The position numbers and the translations under genes are program-made. Of a stretch of 64,000 nucleotides of DNA, positions 35,396-45,355 are shown one piece after another. The DNA is taken from NCBI GenBank assembly GCA_023455425.1, contig JAEYCM010000012.1, forward strand, positions 62,001-126,000, written 5' to 3'. The stretch is from Bacillota bacterium (GTDB lineage Bacteria > Bacillota > Clostridia > Christensenellales > CAG-138). Within the stretch, counting starts at the first letter, position 1, and each line of letters opens with the position of its first letter. The notes beneath the pieces are model-generated. The model was not told the DNA's origin. It did no database searches and saw only the letters and a program-made list of their open reading frames with translations.

Positions 35396-38300
35396 ATGAC
35401 AGATACCTCAAAGACCACCGGCCTTCCAAGTGAAGTATGCCTAACACCGACATCTGCCCTAGGGCGAGTACATCTTAAAATTGAGCTTACTTCGGTTATC
35501 AACTATGCTTTGCAGCAAAACCGGATTCCTGTTATACGGGAAATTCTGATTTGTAATAATAGTACCGATGATATAGAAAATGCTGTGGTGAAATTGCGCT
35601 GTGAACCAGAGTTTGTTTGCTCCGCACAGATGAATGTCGCATCGATTCCGGCAGGTGCATCCTTTTCTCTCAGCGGATTTCAGCCACAGATCAACGCTTC
35701 CTTCTTGGCGGAACTGACCGAACGCATGATAGGCAGACTGGATATTGCTTTAGAGGGTAACCAAGGTGAAGTTCTTGCCGCATGCCAATATGAAATTACC
35801 GCGCTCGCCTTTGACGAGTGGCATGGAACTGCTTTCTATCCCGAGTTACTCTGCGCATTTGTAACGCCAAACCACCCGGAGGCTATCAAGATTACAGCCC
35901 GCTCAGCACAGCTTTTGGGCAACTGGAGCGGCGATCCTTCACTAAACGCTTATCAGACCCAAGATCCTAATCGGGTGCTCATGCAGGCAGCGGCAGTTTA
36001 CGGTGCTTTGCAGGAAGCCAATATTATTTACTCCGTACCGCCTGCCAGTTTTGAACGCATTGGGCAGCGGGTAAGACTTTGTGATGCGGTCATCCAGCAG
36101 AAACTGGGTACTTGTTTGGATTTAACGTTGTTCTATGCTACTTGCTTGGAAGCAATTGGCCTTCACCCGATTCTTTTGTTACAACAGGGACACATCTTTG
36201 CCGGTGTTTGGCTGGAGAACCGCTCGTTTTCGGAGACGGTTGAAAATGATCCTTCTTTAATTACCAAGCGTATTGCTGAGGGTGTGAACGAGATTGCGGT
36301 GGTAGAGTGTACCGCGCTGGTTGCAGGCAAAAATATGAGCTTCGATGAAGCAATGGCTGCTGCTGTAAGCAAGCTTCGCGACCCCGATCCGCTGGAATAC
36401 ATTATCGATGTTTCCCGTTCCAGACTGAGTGGGATACGGCCGCTTCCCCTGCGTATTCAGAGTGAAACCGGATGGAAAATCGAAACGCAAAAAAGAAGTG
36501 AAAAGGAATTAACGCGCATTCCTGAATCACTCGGTGAGATTATCCATGTAGACGAAACCTCGACTAAAAAAACGTGGAGCAAAATGCTGCAATGGGAGCG
36601 TAAGCTGCTGGATTTAAGCCTGCGAAATACGCTCATCAATCTAAGATGGTCGCAAAGCGTTATCCCTATCCTCTGCGAATCATTATCGGATCTAGAGGAT
36701 GCACTGGCAGACGGAGAGGAGTACGGAATCAGTCCCCGACCTTCTGAATGGGTACTGCCGGAGGAGCAGCGCCGCAGCATTGAACGTTTGACCGATCTAG
36801 GCGATTTCAGAGACCTAATAAAAGTAGAGTTTCAAAACAAGCGTCTGCGTTCATTTTTAAGCGAAGGTGAGCTTTCCCGTGCAATCGTTAACGTTTATCG
36901 CGCCTCCAAAAGCTCATTGGAAGAAAACGGGGCCAACACTCTGTACCTTGCCATTGGTTTTCTTCGCTGGTATGAAACCCCGACCAGCCAAAAGCCGAGG
37001 TATGCGCCGCTGATCCTGTTGCCAATAGAAATTGTCCGCAAATCTGCGCTTAAAGGGTATGTAATTCGTATACGAGACGAAGAGCCGCAGATGAACATCA
37101 CTCTGCTGCAGATGATAGCGCAGGATTTTGGCATACAGATTCAAGGGCTGGACCCGCTTCCTCTGGATGCAATGGGGATCGATCTGCGCACTGTATTTAC
37201 CGTCATGCGCAAAGCGGTGATGAATCAACCGCGCTGGGATGTCATCGGAGCCGCATTCCTTGGGATATTTTCTTTTTCCCAGTTTGTGATGTGGAACGAT
37301 ATTCGAAACCGTTCCGAGGATCTTCAAAAGAATAAAATTGTTCGCAGCCTGATGGACGGACGACTCTCTTGGCATGCACGAGAGTTGGAGAGCGACGAGC
37401 GGGTGCCCGAAGGTGACACGCTTCTGCCTATTCCGATGGATGCTTCACAGTTGCACGCCATCCGAGCGGCAGCAGAAGGCCAAAGTTTTGTGCTCCATGG
37501 ACCTCCCGGCACGGGAAAATCTCAGACGATCACCGCAATAATTGCCAACGCGCTGGCTAAGGGAAAATCTGTCCTGTTCGTCGCAGAAAAAATGGCAGCA
37601 TTGTCAGTGGTGCAGCAACGGCTGAAAAATATTGGCATTGGACCATTCTGCCTTGAGCTACATTCCAACAAATCCAATAAGCGAGACGTTTTGAATCAAC
37701 TAAATGAGGCTGCGCAGGTCGCAAAGCAGAATGTGCCGAGCGCCTGGCTAAAAAAAGCCGAGCAGACTGCGCAACTGCGAGGCGAGTTGGATGTTTACGC
37801 GCAGGCGTTGCATAAAGAACAAAAATGCGGCCTATCCCTATTTGCGATGATCGGCTCATATACGAATTATACCGAATGCTCGGAAACCATTGATTTTTCT
37901 CCAAAATTTGCCGAAAGCCTTGACGAAGACCGCATGCAGAAGCAGCAGATGATGCTGGATAGGCTGATTGCGGCCGCGCGCCTTATCGGCCATCCTTGCC
38001 ATCATCCCCTGCGAAATGTAGGCAGATCTGTCTATACGCAGCAGATCAAGAGCGAGCTACCGCAGAAGTTGGATGCGTATATGTCCGCGCTTGAAAAACT
38101 ATCAGATGTCGGTATGCTTTTAACGCAAAAGCTGAAACAGCCGACACCCCTTATATTTTCGGATTGGGAAAGGATTTACCAGATTGCCTGTCAGCTGCAG
38201 GTTTGGATACCGTTGCCCCGATACTGGGGTAGGGATTCGGACTGGACACGCACCTGTATGGATATTCAAGCAATGGCCTCCCATTTTGATGCGGCACGAC

Positions 38301-41251
38301 GGCTCTATGGTGAGCTGTCCATCCACTGGGAGGAGGGTCTTTTTAACTTGGATGGGGCTATGCTCAAAAGCGAATGGACAAGCTCGCAGACCAAATGGTT
38401 TCTTCCTAAATTGCTGCAGCAAAGCAAGCTGAAGAAGGCTGTCAAGGTGTTTTGGAAAACGCCGGATCAAAGAATGCTCGCCGATTCGTTTTTCAAGGCC
38501 TTCTCCGACCTAGCCGAATATCAGTCAAATTATGCGGCGGGACAGGCGCTTTTCGGGCGATACGGTGCGGAGCTGGGAAGCTTATACAACGACGTCAAAA
38601 CCGATTGGGAAAAAATACGGGCTTATGCCAATGATGCCAAGCACAGTGACGCAGAGCTCAACGCGCTGACGGGGAATGATGATTTGCGTATTGCATTTGC
38701 GGGTGTAAAGGAGCTCTTTCCGATCATCACTGAATATATAGAGGCTTACGAGCAGATGTTTATGCCTAGGGATGACTTGCACGCACTTTTGGAAATTGTG
38801 CAGGATACGCAGCCTGACGGTGATTGGATTTCGATGCAGTTTGACATGTGCAAGCAAATCAAAGCGCATTCGAACGTTCTGAAAGAATGGATGGTTTGGG
38901 TCGATTCTGTAAAAGAAGCTGATCTTCTTGGTATGATGCCATTGGTTGACGCTTACCGAAAGGGGCTGTCTCACGAAGCCGCCGTACCAGCTTATTATAA
39001 GGGACTCTATACTGCTCTGATCTATAAAGCCGTAGAGGAAAGTCCTGTGCTTAATAGTTTTTCCGGTGTGGTATTCCATGAAAAAATTCGCCAGTTTCAG
39101 CAGTTGGATGCAGAACTGACCGAACTGGCAAAAAGGGAAGTGTTTTACCGCCTTGCGTCCCAAGTTCCAAATTTCACACAGGAAGCATCACAGAAATCGG
39201 AAGTTGGTGTGCTGCAGCGCGCAATCCGAAGCGGCGGTCGAGGTGTTAGCATCCGCCGCCTGTTTGAGCAGATATCTAACCTGTTGCCTAGGCTTTGCCC
39301 CTGCATGCTAATGAGTCCTCTTTCTGCCGCACAATATCTCGACCCGAACCGAAAGCCATTTGACCTTGTCATCTTTGACGAAGCATCTCAAATGCCTACA
39401 GCCCGAGCCGTGGGTGCTTTGGCGCGGGGGGCCAATGCGATTATTGTGGGTGACCCAAAGCAGATGCCGCCCACAAGCTTTTTTTCGGGCAACGCGCTAG
39501 ATGAGGACAATTTGGAAACTGAGGATTTGGAGAGCATTTTGGACGATACGCTGGCGTTGAACATGCCTCAGTCTCATTTGCTATGGCACTATCGAAGCCG
39601 TCATGAAAGCTTGATTGCTTTTAGTAATCATCACTTTTATGCGGACAAGCTATACACCTTCCCTTCCATCAATGATCGGGAGTCGAAGGTGACGCTGGTG
39701 CCTATCGACGGTTTCTTTGACCGGGGAAAATCGCGGCAGAACCGCGCGGAGGCGGAGGCAATCGTAAGCGAACTGATCCGCCGCAGCCAGGATCCGGTTT
39801 GTATGGAGCAGAGCGTGGGTGTCGTCAGCTTCAACATCCAACAGCAAAATCTGATTGACGATCTGTTTACCGAGGCCTGCAAATCAAACTCTGAGTTGGA
39901 GCAATGGGCCTACGAGTCGACGGAGCCGATCTTCATTAAAAACCTGGAGAATGTTCAGGGAGATGAACGGGATGTCATCCTGTTTTCCATCGGCTATGGT
40001 CCGGATGCTACGGGCAAGACGTATATGAATTTTGGCCCCTTAAACCGAGAGGGCGGCTGGCGGAGGCTCAATGTGGCCGTGTCCCGCGCACGGCAGGAAA
40101 TGAAAGTCTTTTCTTCGATTCGGGCGGATCAGATCGATCTCGCGCGCACCGCCGCCGAGGGGGTTGTCGCACTGAAGGCATTTTTAGAATACGCTTCCGG
40201 TGCAGCCTTGACTAATAATGCCCAAAACCTTTTTAAAGCCGCAGATGACAAAAATGGCGTGGCCATTATGCTTAAGCGTAGGCTGGAGCGAGAAGGATAT
40301 CAGTCGCAGCTGCAGGTGGGGCATTCTAAATATAAAATTGACTTAGGTGTCATTGATCCGAAAAAACCAAGCCGATATTTGATGGGAATTCTGTTGGATG
40401 GAGAGGCGTATCAATCTGCCAAAACGACGAGAGACAGGGAGTTGTCCCAAATCAGCGTACTAAAAGGATTGGGATGGCGCATTCATCGGCTTTGGTCAGT
40501 GGACTGGTGGGACAACAGCGACAAAGAATTTGCTAAGATTATAGACCTGCTGAAGGCACCTGTGTCCTGTGCGGATCCATTATTGCTCAAAACCGGTTTG
40601 CCGATGGATGGCGCTGCGCAACCCGTCCCAAACCAGAAGCTGGAGCATTCTCTTTACGAGGCAAGTATATTGTCGACATCATCCGCTCCCACGTCAGAGA
40701 CCGCGTTGTATCAAGCAGCTACTTTGCCGGTACGGCCCATGACGCCGGACGAATACCTGCTCCCCCAAAAGGTCGGCCTGATCAAAAGCGCAATTCATAC
40801 GATCCTTGAGCAGGAAGCGCCTATCAGCGAACCACTGTTGACCCGGCGTGTTGTACAGAGCTTTGGCATCTCTCGAGCAGGTTCGCGTATTCAGCAAAGA
40901 ACAGCGGCGGTTCTTCGTAGCATGAATCTGCTCTGTACCCGTCATGGTGACCAGACCTATTACTGGCTTAGTTCCCAGCATCCGGATACCTATTCCAGCT
41001 TTCGTGTTTCTGCTTCGGGTGTTCGGGAGGCTGGCGATATACCGGTACAGGAAATAGCTAACGCCGTCTGCGCTGCGCTTGAACGACAAATTGCAATGCC
41101 GAAGGATGATCTATTACGGGAAACAGCAAATCTACTGGGGTACACTCGTTTGGGCAATAACGTTATCTCGTCGGTAACGGCAGGTATAGTGTATGCAGTG
41201 AAAACAAGGAAAATTGTGGAACAAAAAGACGATTACTATGTGTTGACATAA
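35396..41251 (+). CDS. Transglutaminase-like/DUF4011/SF1 helicase/REase/DUF3320 giant protein
   Basis: A 1951-residue multidomain protein. Residues about 130-310 look transglutaminase-like, with C240 (KLGTCLDLTLFYATCLEAIG), H266 (QGHIFAGVW) and E304 (VVECTAL). DUF4011 begins near 395 (WERKLLDLSLRNTLINLR). An SF1 helicase follows: Walker A GPPGTGKSQT near 703, Walker B LVIFDEASQMPTARAV near 1326, then GDPKQMPP, VQGDERDVILFS and RLNVAVSRAR. A Vsr/MTES_1575-type nuclease fold lies near 1630-1720 (YKIDLGVID, GILLDGEAYQ, GWRIHRLWSVDWW), and a DUF3320 winged helix near 1800 (SFGISRAGSRIQ). This architecture is found in bacterial defence islands. The ATG at 35396 follows AGGAGAAGG. The next gene is 39 bases downstream. 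Confidence 0.82.
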   Translation: MTDTSKTTGLPSEVCLTPTSALGRVHLKIELTSVINYALQQNRIPVIREILICNNSTDDIENAVVKLRCEPEFVCSAQMNVASIPAGASFSLSGFQPQINASFLAELTERMIGRLDIALEGNQGEVLAACQYEITALAFDEWHGTAFYPELLCAFVTPNHPEAIKITARSAQLLGNWSGDPSLNAYQTQDPNRVLMQAAAVYGALQEANIIYSVPPASFERIGQRVRLCDAVIQQKLGTCLDLTLFYATCLEAIGLHPILLLQQGHIFAGVWLENRSFSETVENDPSLITKRIAEGVNEIAVVECTALVAGKNMSFDEAMAAAVSKLRDPDPLEYIIDVSRSRLSGIRPLPLRIQSETGWKIETQKRSEKELTRIPESLGEIIHVDETSTKKTWSKMLQWERKLLDLSLRNTLINLRWSQSVIPILCESLSDLEDALADGEEYGISPRPSEWVLPEEQRRSIERLTDLGDFRDLIKVEFQNKRLRSFLSEGELSRAIVNVYRASKSSLEENGANTLYLAIGFLRWYETPTSQKPRYAPLILLPIEIVRKSALKGYVIRIRDEEPQMNITLLQMIAQDFGIQIQGLDPLPLDAMGIDLRTVFTVMRKAVMNQPRWDVIGAAFLGIFSFSQFVMWNDIRNRSEDLQKNKIVRSLMDGRLSWHARELESDERVPEGDTLLPIPMDASQLHAIRAAAEGQSFVLHGPPGTGKSQTITAIIANALAKGKSVLFVAEKMAALSVVQQRLKNIGIGPFCLELHSNKSNKRDVLNQLNEAAQVAKQNVPSAWLKKAEQTAQLRGELDVYAQALHKEQKCGLSLFAMIGSYTNYTECSETIDFSPKFAESLDEDRMQKQQMMLDRLIAAARLIGHPCHHPLRNVGRSVYTQQIKSELPQKLDAYMSALEKLSDVGMLLTQKLKQPTPLIFSDWERIYQIACQLQVWIPLPRYWGRDSDWTRTCMDIQAMASHFDAARRLYGELSIHWEEGLFNLDGAMLKSEWTSSQTKWFLPKLLQQSKLKKAVKVFWKTPDQRMLADSFFKAFSDLAEYQSNYAAGQALFGRYGAELGSLYNDVKTDWEKIRAYANDAKHSDAELNALTGNDDLRIAFAGVKELFPIITEYIEAYEQMFMPRDDLHALLEIVQDTQPDGDWISMQFDMCKQIKAHSNVLKEWMVWVDSVKEADLLGMMPLVDAYRKGLSHEAAVPAYYKGLYTALIYKAVEESPVLNSFSGVVFHEKIRQFQQLDAELTELAKREVFYRLASQVPNFTQEASQKSEVGVLQRAIRSGGRGVSIRRLFEQISNLLPRLCPCMLMSPLSAAQYLDPNRKPFDLVIFDEASQMPTARAVGALARGANAIIVGDPKQMPPTSFFSGNALDEDNLETEDLESILDDTLALNMPQSHLLWHYRSRHESLIAFSNHHFYADKLYTFPSINDRESKVTLVPIDGFFDRGKSRQNRAEAEAIVSELIRRSQDPVCMEQSVGVVSFNIQQQNLIDDLFTEACKSNSELEQWAYESTEPIFIKNLENVQGDERDVILFSIGYGPDATGKTYMNFGPLNREGGWRRLNVAVSRARQEMKVFSSIRADQIDLARTAAEGVVALKAFLEYASGAALTNNAQNLFKAADDKNGVAIMLKRRLEREGYQSQLQVGHSKYKIDLGVIDPKKPSRYLMGILLDGEAYQSAKTTRDRELSQISVLKGLGWRIHRLWSVDWWDNSDKEFAKIIDLLKAPVSCADPLLLKTGLPMDGAAQPVPNQKLEHSLYEASILSTSSAPTSETALYQAATLPVRPMTPDEYLLPQKVGLIKSAIHTILEQEAPISEPLLTRRVVQSFGISRAGSRIQQRTAAVLRSMNLLCTRHGDQTYYWLSSQHPDTYSSFRVSASGVREAGDIPVQEIANAVCAALERQIAMPKDDLLRETANLLGYTRLGNNVISSVTAGIVYAVKTRKIVEQKDDYYVLT

Positions 41252-41290
41252 AATTATGTGTGCGAATCTATAAGCTAGAGGGAGCCTGCT

Positions 41291-43468
41291 ATGGGATTCT
41301 ACTTAAGAAAATCAATAAGTTTTGGTGGCGTTCGGTTCGACTTTTCGAAATCTGGTATCGGCGCATCGGTTGGAGTAAAGGGTTTCCGTTTCGGAATGGG
41401 TCTACGAGGCAACTACGTGCATATGGGGCGAGGTGGCATCTATTATCGCGCCGTACTCGGAGCAAAGAAAGGTAACGTACAACGTACGCAACCTGCTCGT
41501 CCTGAAGGCGAAAGGGATAAAGGCGATGGTTTGCTGTTCCAGGAAATTGAAAGCGGTGATATTTCCTTTATCATTGATTCATCTTCTCAAGAAATTGTAA
41601 ATGAGATCAACGCTAAGTGTAAAAAGACACCATGTTGGCCTCTTGCAATCTTGTGTGCATTTATTCCGTCGGTGGGTATTCCTATCGCGATTATAGCTGC
41701 CATTTTAATTAATGTGCTCATCGACAAAAGACGAAAGACAACTATTATCTTTTACGATATCGAGGAACAGGCAGAGCAGGAGATACAACAACTTTACAAC
41801 GCTTTTGAGCAGCTGATGAATTGCAGTTTCGTATGGCACATTGCCTCTCAAGCAGCTGTGCAGGATAGAAAATATCATGCAGGCGCAAGCACAGTAGTCA
41901 GACGAACAAAAATCAAAATAGAATACAAGACTCCTCCTTACCTTAAAACGAATGTGAAGGTGCCTGCTATTCCTGTTGGAAAACAGATACTCTATTGCTT
42001 CCCCGATAGGATACTAATCTATGAGGGTAAACAAGTTGGTGGTATTTCTTACGCAAACTTGTCTATTAGGCAGAGGGGGCAAAGATTCATCGAGGATGGG
42101 ATTGTTCCGGAGGATGGAACAATTGTGGATCATACTTGGCGCTATGTTAACAAGTCTGGCGGTCCAGATAAGCGATTCAAGGATAATCGAAAACTTCCCA
42201 TTTTGATATATTCAGACATCTCTTTTCAGAGCGATACAGGGTTGAACGAGTTAATCGAATTATCTAAGCAGGATGTGGGCGTTGAACTAATACAGCAACT
42301 AGACAAATACAAAGCAAGCCCGTGGTGGAATGAAGAATTGGAGTCTTCTAAGGGCATCCAAATGCCAGCATCACAACCTCAACCGATATTGCTGCCCAAG
42401 CAAGTAAGTGCGGAAGCTGCGATGCCATCTATTGAAGTAATACCCCAAATCATTTCTTCAACGCCGAAAGATGTCATCCCTGCTGAGATACGGATAAAAG
42501 ACGCCATCGCTAGTTCGCACGGATTATACCCCCATGAGGTGCTGGTACTTGATTATTCCCACTCATACTATACGGAAGGGAACCATTATCAAAGTTTCTG
42601 GTGGTATGGATACGGTGTGAGTAATGTTGACGCGCTTCTACGTTCCCTCCTCGACAGAGGATTTTTGCAGGTCGGCGATTTGCAGAGCGCTATTGAGAAT
42701 GAAAATGCTGTGGTGCTAAAGGAAGAACTCAAAAAGTATGGCAGCAAAGTGAGTGGTAAAAAAGCGGAATTGGTACATCGGTTGATAAATGAGGTTTCGC
42801 ATGACGAGCTGAGTGTTCGGTTTACAAAAAGAATGTACCAATTAACAGAGCTTGGAAAGCGGGCGCTTGAAGAAGAAGCTTATGTACCTTACATCCATCG
42901 TCATCCGTTCGAAGGGTTAGATATCTGGTCGCTCAACAGAATTATGTATACTCCGCCGTACATGTCATTTCGAGATAAAATTTTGGATTATCTTTATCAA
43001 CGTGGCACAGAACATATCTCCGCTGGGAATTTTGGGCTTTATAGAAACTGTCGTTACAGTATGTCAGTACTTTTGCAAGAAGAGAAACGGTATATGGATG
43101 CGCTCGGTATGTTGGCGGAAGTTGTTTTTTACGATTTGAGTGGGCTTAGCAATAATTACGATCCGAAATATCTTGACATTTATGCTGAAAGTTATTTTCC
43201 ATACCAGGAATCGAGCGCAACAACGGCGCCCGGCATAATAGATGCGATTTTGCAATGCCAAAAGGAACTTGGCATTGTTGAAGATGAGTTAAAATCTGAG
43301 TTGCTTAATCATATGAGGAGACTAAGTGCGCCGTTGCATCTTTTCACCCCTGAAGAATGCGTAGACATTGTGCTTGGGGAGGTTTGTGAGAACACTGAAG
43401 CACTGACAAAAATATACTCAAAAGCAAAACGGCGATTCAAACAAAAGTATCCGAGCCTCAAGTGTTAA
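41291..43468 (+). CDS. DUF4236 and SAP domain protein
   Basis: A 725-residue protein. The first 55 residues are DUF4236 (GFYLRKSISFGGVRFDFSKSG, GLRGNYVHMGRGGIYYR). A hydrophobic pair at about 114-145 (WPLAILCAFIPSVGIPIAIIAAILINVL) suggests membrane anchoring. A SAP-type helix-extension-helix lies at about 475-510 (LKEELKKYGSKVSGKKAELVHRL), and SAP domains usually bind nucleic acid. The C-terminal part is helical with tetratrico-like spacing. GAGGGAGCC precedes the ATG. Spacing and orientation suggest co-expression with the helicase; the two may act together, which is inference only. Confidence 0.7.
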   Translation: MGFYLRKSISFGGVRFDFSKSGIGASVGVKGFRFGMGLRGNYVHMGRGGIYYRAVLGAKKGNVQRTQPARPEGERDKGDGLLFQEIESGDISFIIDSSSQEIVNEINAKCKKTPCWPLAILCAFIPSVGIPIAIIAAILINVLIDKRRKTTIIFYDIEEQAEQEIQQLYNAFEQLMNCSFVWHIASQAAVQDRKYHAGASTVVRRTKIKIEYKTPPYLKTNVKVPAIPVGKQILYCFPDRILIYEGKQVGGISYANLSIRQRGQRFIEDGIVPEDGTIVDHTWRYVNKSGGPDKRFKDNRKLPILIYSDISFQSDTGLNELIELSKQDVGVELIQQLDKYKASPWWNEELESSKGIQMPASQPQPILLPKQVSAEAAMPSIEVIPQIISSTPKDVIPAEIRIKDAIASSHGLYPHEVLVLDYSHSYYTEGNHYQSFWWYGYGVSNVDALLRSLLDRGFLQVGDLQSAIENENAVVLKEELKKYGSKVSGKKAELVHRLINEVSHDELSVRFTKRMYQLTELGKRALEEEAYVPYIHRHPFEGLDIWSLNRIMYTPPYMSFRDKILDYLYQRGTEHISAGNFGLYRNCRYSMSVLLQEEKRYMDALGMLAEVVFYDLSGLSNNYDPKYLDIYAESYFPYQESSATTAPGIIDAILQCQKELGIVEDELKSELLNHMRRLSAPLHLFTPEECVDIVLGEVCENTEALTKIYSKAKRRFKQKYPSLKC

Positions 43469-43565
43469 GCGGGAGAATCAATTACCACAATCTACATTTA
43501 ATTCCGCCAATTCTTCAGAGTTCAAGATTGACATCAGATAATATTATTTAATTTACACTAAACCA

Positions 43566-43585
43566 TGGTATAATATTCGTATAAT
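43566..43585 (+). promoter_or_regulatory. Promoter region of the RiPP operon
   Basis: TGG-TATAAT (43566-43574) is an extended -10; a second TATAAT lies at 43580-43585. They precede the precursor ATG by about 40-50 bases. TTGACA at 43529-43534 is too distant to act as their -35. Confidence 0.5.
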
Positions 43586-43621
43586 GGAAAAGTAATTCTT
43601 GTCGAAAAGGAGGTGAGCAAT

Positions 43622-43738
43622 ATGGGTTACACAAAACCTGCGGTATTAGCACAAAGTACTGTACGGATGGCACAATGCACTCCCAATAGTAAACCGAGTG
43701 GAAGACCTTGTGATCCACCAAGGCCAGGTGGACGGTAA
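43622..43738 (+). CDS. Candidate RiPP precursor peptide, 38 residues
   Basis: A small gene with a near-perfect Shine-Dalgarno (AAGGAGGTGA, 6 bases before the ATG) and its own promoter. The peptide starts MGYTKPAVLAQ, reminiscent of short radical-SAM substrates that begin YxKPxVLAQ; it has just two cysteines, Cys19 and Cys30, and a proline- and glycine-rich basic tail ending PPRPGGR. The next gene is a radical SAM/SPASM maturase with an N-terminal recognition-type domain, so this is the obvious substrate. Product class (thioether ranthipeptide or sactipeptide, or a C-C crosslink) cannot be decided. No protease or exporter gene is adjacent. Confidence 0.72.
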   Translation: MGYTKPAVLAQSTVRMAQCTPNSKPSGRPCDPPRPGGR

Positions 43739-43746
43739 TACAATTC

Positions 43747-43787
43747 AATCAGACGACGAAGTTTTAATAAAAACTCGTCGTCTGATT
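43747..43787 (+). terminator. Long hairpin between precursor and maturase
   Basis: AATCAGACGACGA (43747-43759) pairs perfectly with TCGTCGTCTGATT (43775-43787), and AGTTTT/AAAACT extends the stem inward. There is no T run after it. It may act as a partial terminator or as a processing and stability element that lifts precursor mRNA over maturase mRNA, a common RiPP arrangement. Confidence 0.6.
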
Positions 43788-43804
43788 AACTAAGGAGAAA
43801 TTGT

Positions 43805-45319
43805 ATGTTTTTCAAACAAAAATCTAATATTTTATTCAGAAACTATGAGTCCTTTGGATATATAACGGACAATAGGAATTTCGGATATAAACAAGCAGAT
43901 GATAACAAAAATGACATCGGGGATAAAATTCTATCGGAAAGTGGAGCTGTGTTTTTTTCAGTTTTAAGCAGAAAGCCTCAAACCCTTGACGTTCTTGCTC
44001 AAAAAATAAATAAGAAATTTACAGATGTTGATATCGAAACAATAAAGAATGATGCCAGAGACTTTTACTTTATGCTTGAACAAAATGGATTTATTGTATC
44101 TGGCGAAACAATGCAGGAGTGCGAAAAAAAAGATACAAAGTTTTCGTACAAAATACTTGAACCCGAGATAATAAAAAATGACTATTCTCCGACTATTATG
44201 CGGCCTGAAAGATCCACACAGGAATTTTTAGAAGAATATTTTAATGACAAGCCTCAACTTACAAATTTACATATAGAAATTACAAGCAAGTGCAATGAAA
44301 GATGCGTACATTGCTATATTCCGCATGAGAACAAAGCAAGTGATATCGAACCTGATTTATTTTATGATGTTTTAAAGCAATGTAAAGCTATGAGATTATT
44401 ACATTTGACAATAAGCGGTGGTGAACCACTATTGCACAAAAGTTTTTGTGATTTTTTAAGAAAATGTAAGGAATACGATTTTTCAGTAAATATTCTTAGC
44501 AACTTAACTTTACTTAATGATGAAATAATCAAAGCAATGAAAGTAAACCCTCTTTTAGGGGTTCAAGTCTCACTATATTCAATGGATTCCAATATTCACG
44601 ATGGAATAACCCAAATGAAAGGAAGCTTTGAAAAGACAAAGAACGCAATTTTGCAGCTTATTGAAAACGATATACCTTTACAAATAAGCTGTCCAATAAT
44701 GAAACAAAATAAAAACTGCTATGGGGACGTTAAAAATTGGGCAAGAACACATAATGTTCAAGTTAGAGATGACTATGTCATCATAGCACAATATAATCAT
44801 ACAACACAAAATCTGAGTAACCGTCTATCCATTGATGAAATCAAAGAAGTAATTAAAGAGATTGTTGTGAATGATACAAGCTATTGGGAGAGAGCGGAAA
44901 GAGATGCAGAGAGTAAAAAAGATCTTACACCAAACGATTATATTTGTAGTGTTTGTCATTCATCCATTTGCATAGCAGAGAATGGAAATGTATATCCATG
45001 TGCTGGCTGGCAGGATTATAATATCGGTAATATGAAAGAAGCTTCTCTCAAAGATATTTGGAATAATTCTGAAAAAATACAATATCTCAGAGGCTTAAGA
45101 AGAAAAGATTTTCCTAAATGTATTCAATGCCATGATAAAGAGTTTTGTACCATGTGTATGGTTAGAAATGCAAATGAAGACCCCTTGGGAGATCCATTAG
45201 CAGTTAATGAGCATTTTTGTAATATTGCAAAACTGAATAGAAATATGATGCTTGAATGGAAAGAAAAACTTAAAAGTTCTTTGAATAAAGTTATTCCATA
45301 TGCAAACAACCAACGATAA
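43805..45319 (+). CDS. Radical SAM/SPASM peptide maturase
   Basis: A 504-residue enzyme. Residues about 1-110 form a PqqD-like RiPP recognition region (ILSESGAVFFSVLSRKPQTLDVLAQKI). The radical SAM core has CNERCVHC (CxxxCxxC) near 158-165, then SGGEPLLH. The SPASM region near 375-480 is cysteine rich (CSVCHSSICIAENGNVYPCAGW, KCIQCHDKEFCTMC and a final HFC), enough for auxiliary iron-sulfur clusters. Such enzymes install thioether or C-C crosslinks on peptides. AAGGAG precedes the ATG. It follows the 38-residue peptide gene and lies 36 bases before the STAND gene. Confidence 0.9.
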   Translation: MFFKQKSNILFRNYESFGYITDNRNFGYKQADDNKNDIGDKILSESGAVFFSVLSRKPQTLDVLAQKINKKFTDVDIETIKNDARDFYFMLEQNGFIVSGETMQECEKKDTKFSYKILEPEIIKNDYSPTIMRPERSTQEFLEEYFNDKPQLTNLHIEITSKCNERCVHCYIPHENKASDIEPDLFYDVLKQCKAMRLLHLTISGGEPLLHKSFCDFLRKCKEYDFSVNILSNLTLLNDEIIKAMKVNPLLGVQVSLYSMDSNIHDGITQMKGSFEKTKNAILQLIENDIPLQISCPIMKQNKNCYGDVKNWARTHNVQVRDDYVIIAQYNHTTQNLSNRLSIDEIKEVIKEIVVNDTSYWERAERDAESKKDLTPNDYICSVCHSSICIAENGNVYPCAGWQDYNIGNMKEASLKDIWNNSEKIQYLRGLRRKDFPKCIQCHDKEFCTMCMVRNANEDPLGDPLAVNEHFCNIAKLNRNMMLEWKEKLKSSLNKVIPYANNQR

Positions 45320-45355
45320 TAAATGTTGAATCAGATCAACATCAGGAGATAAAGA

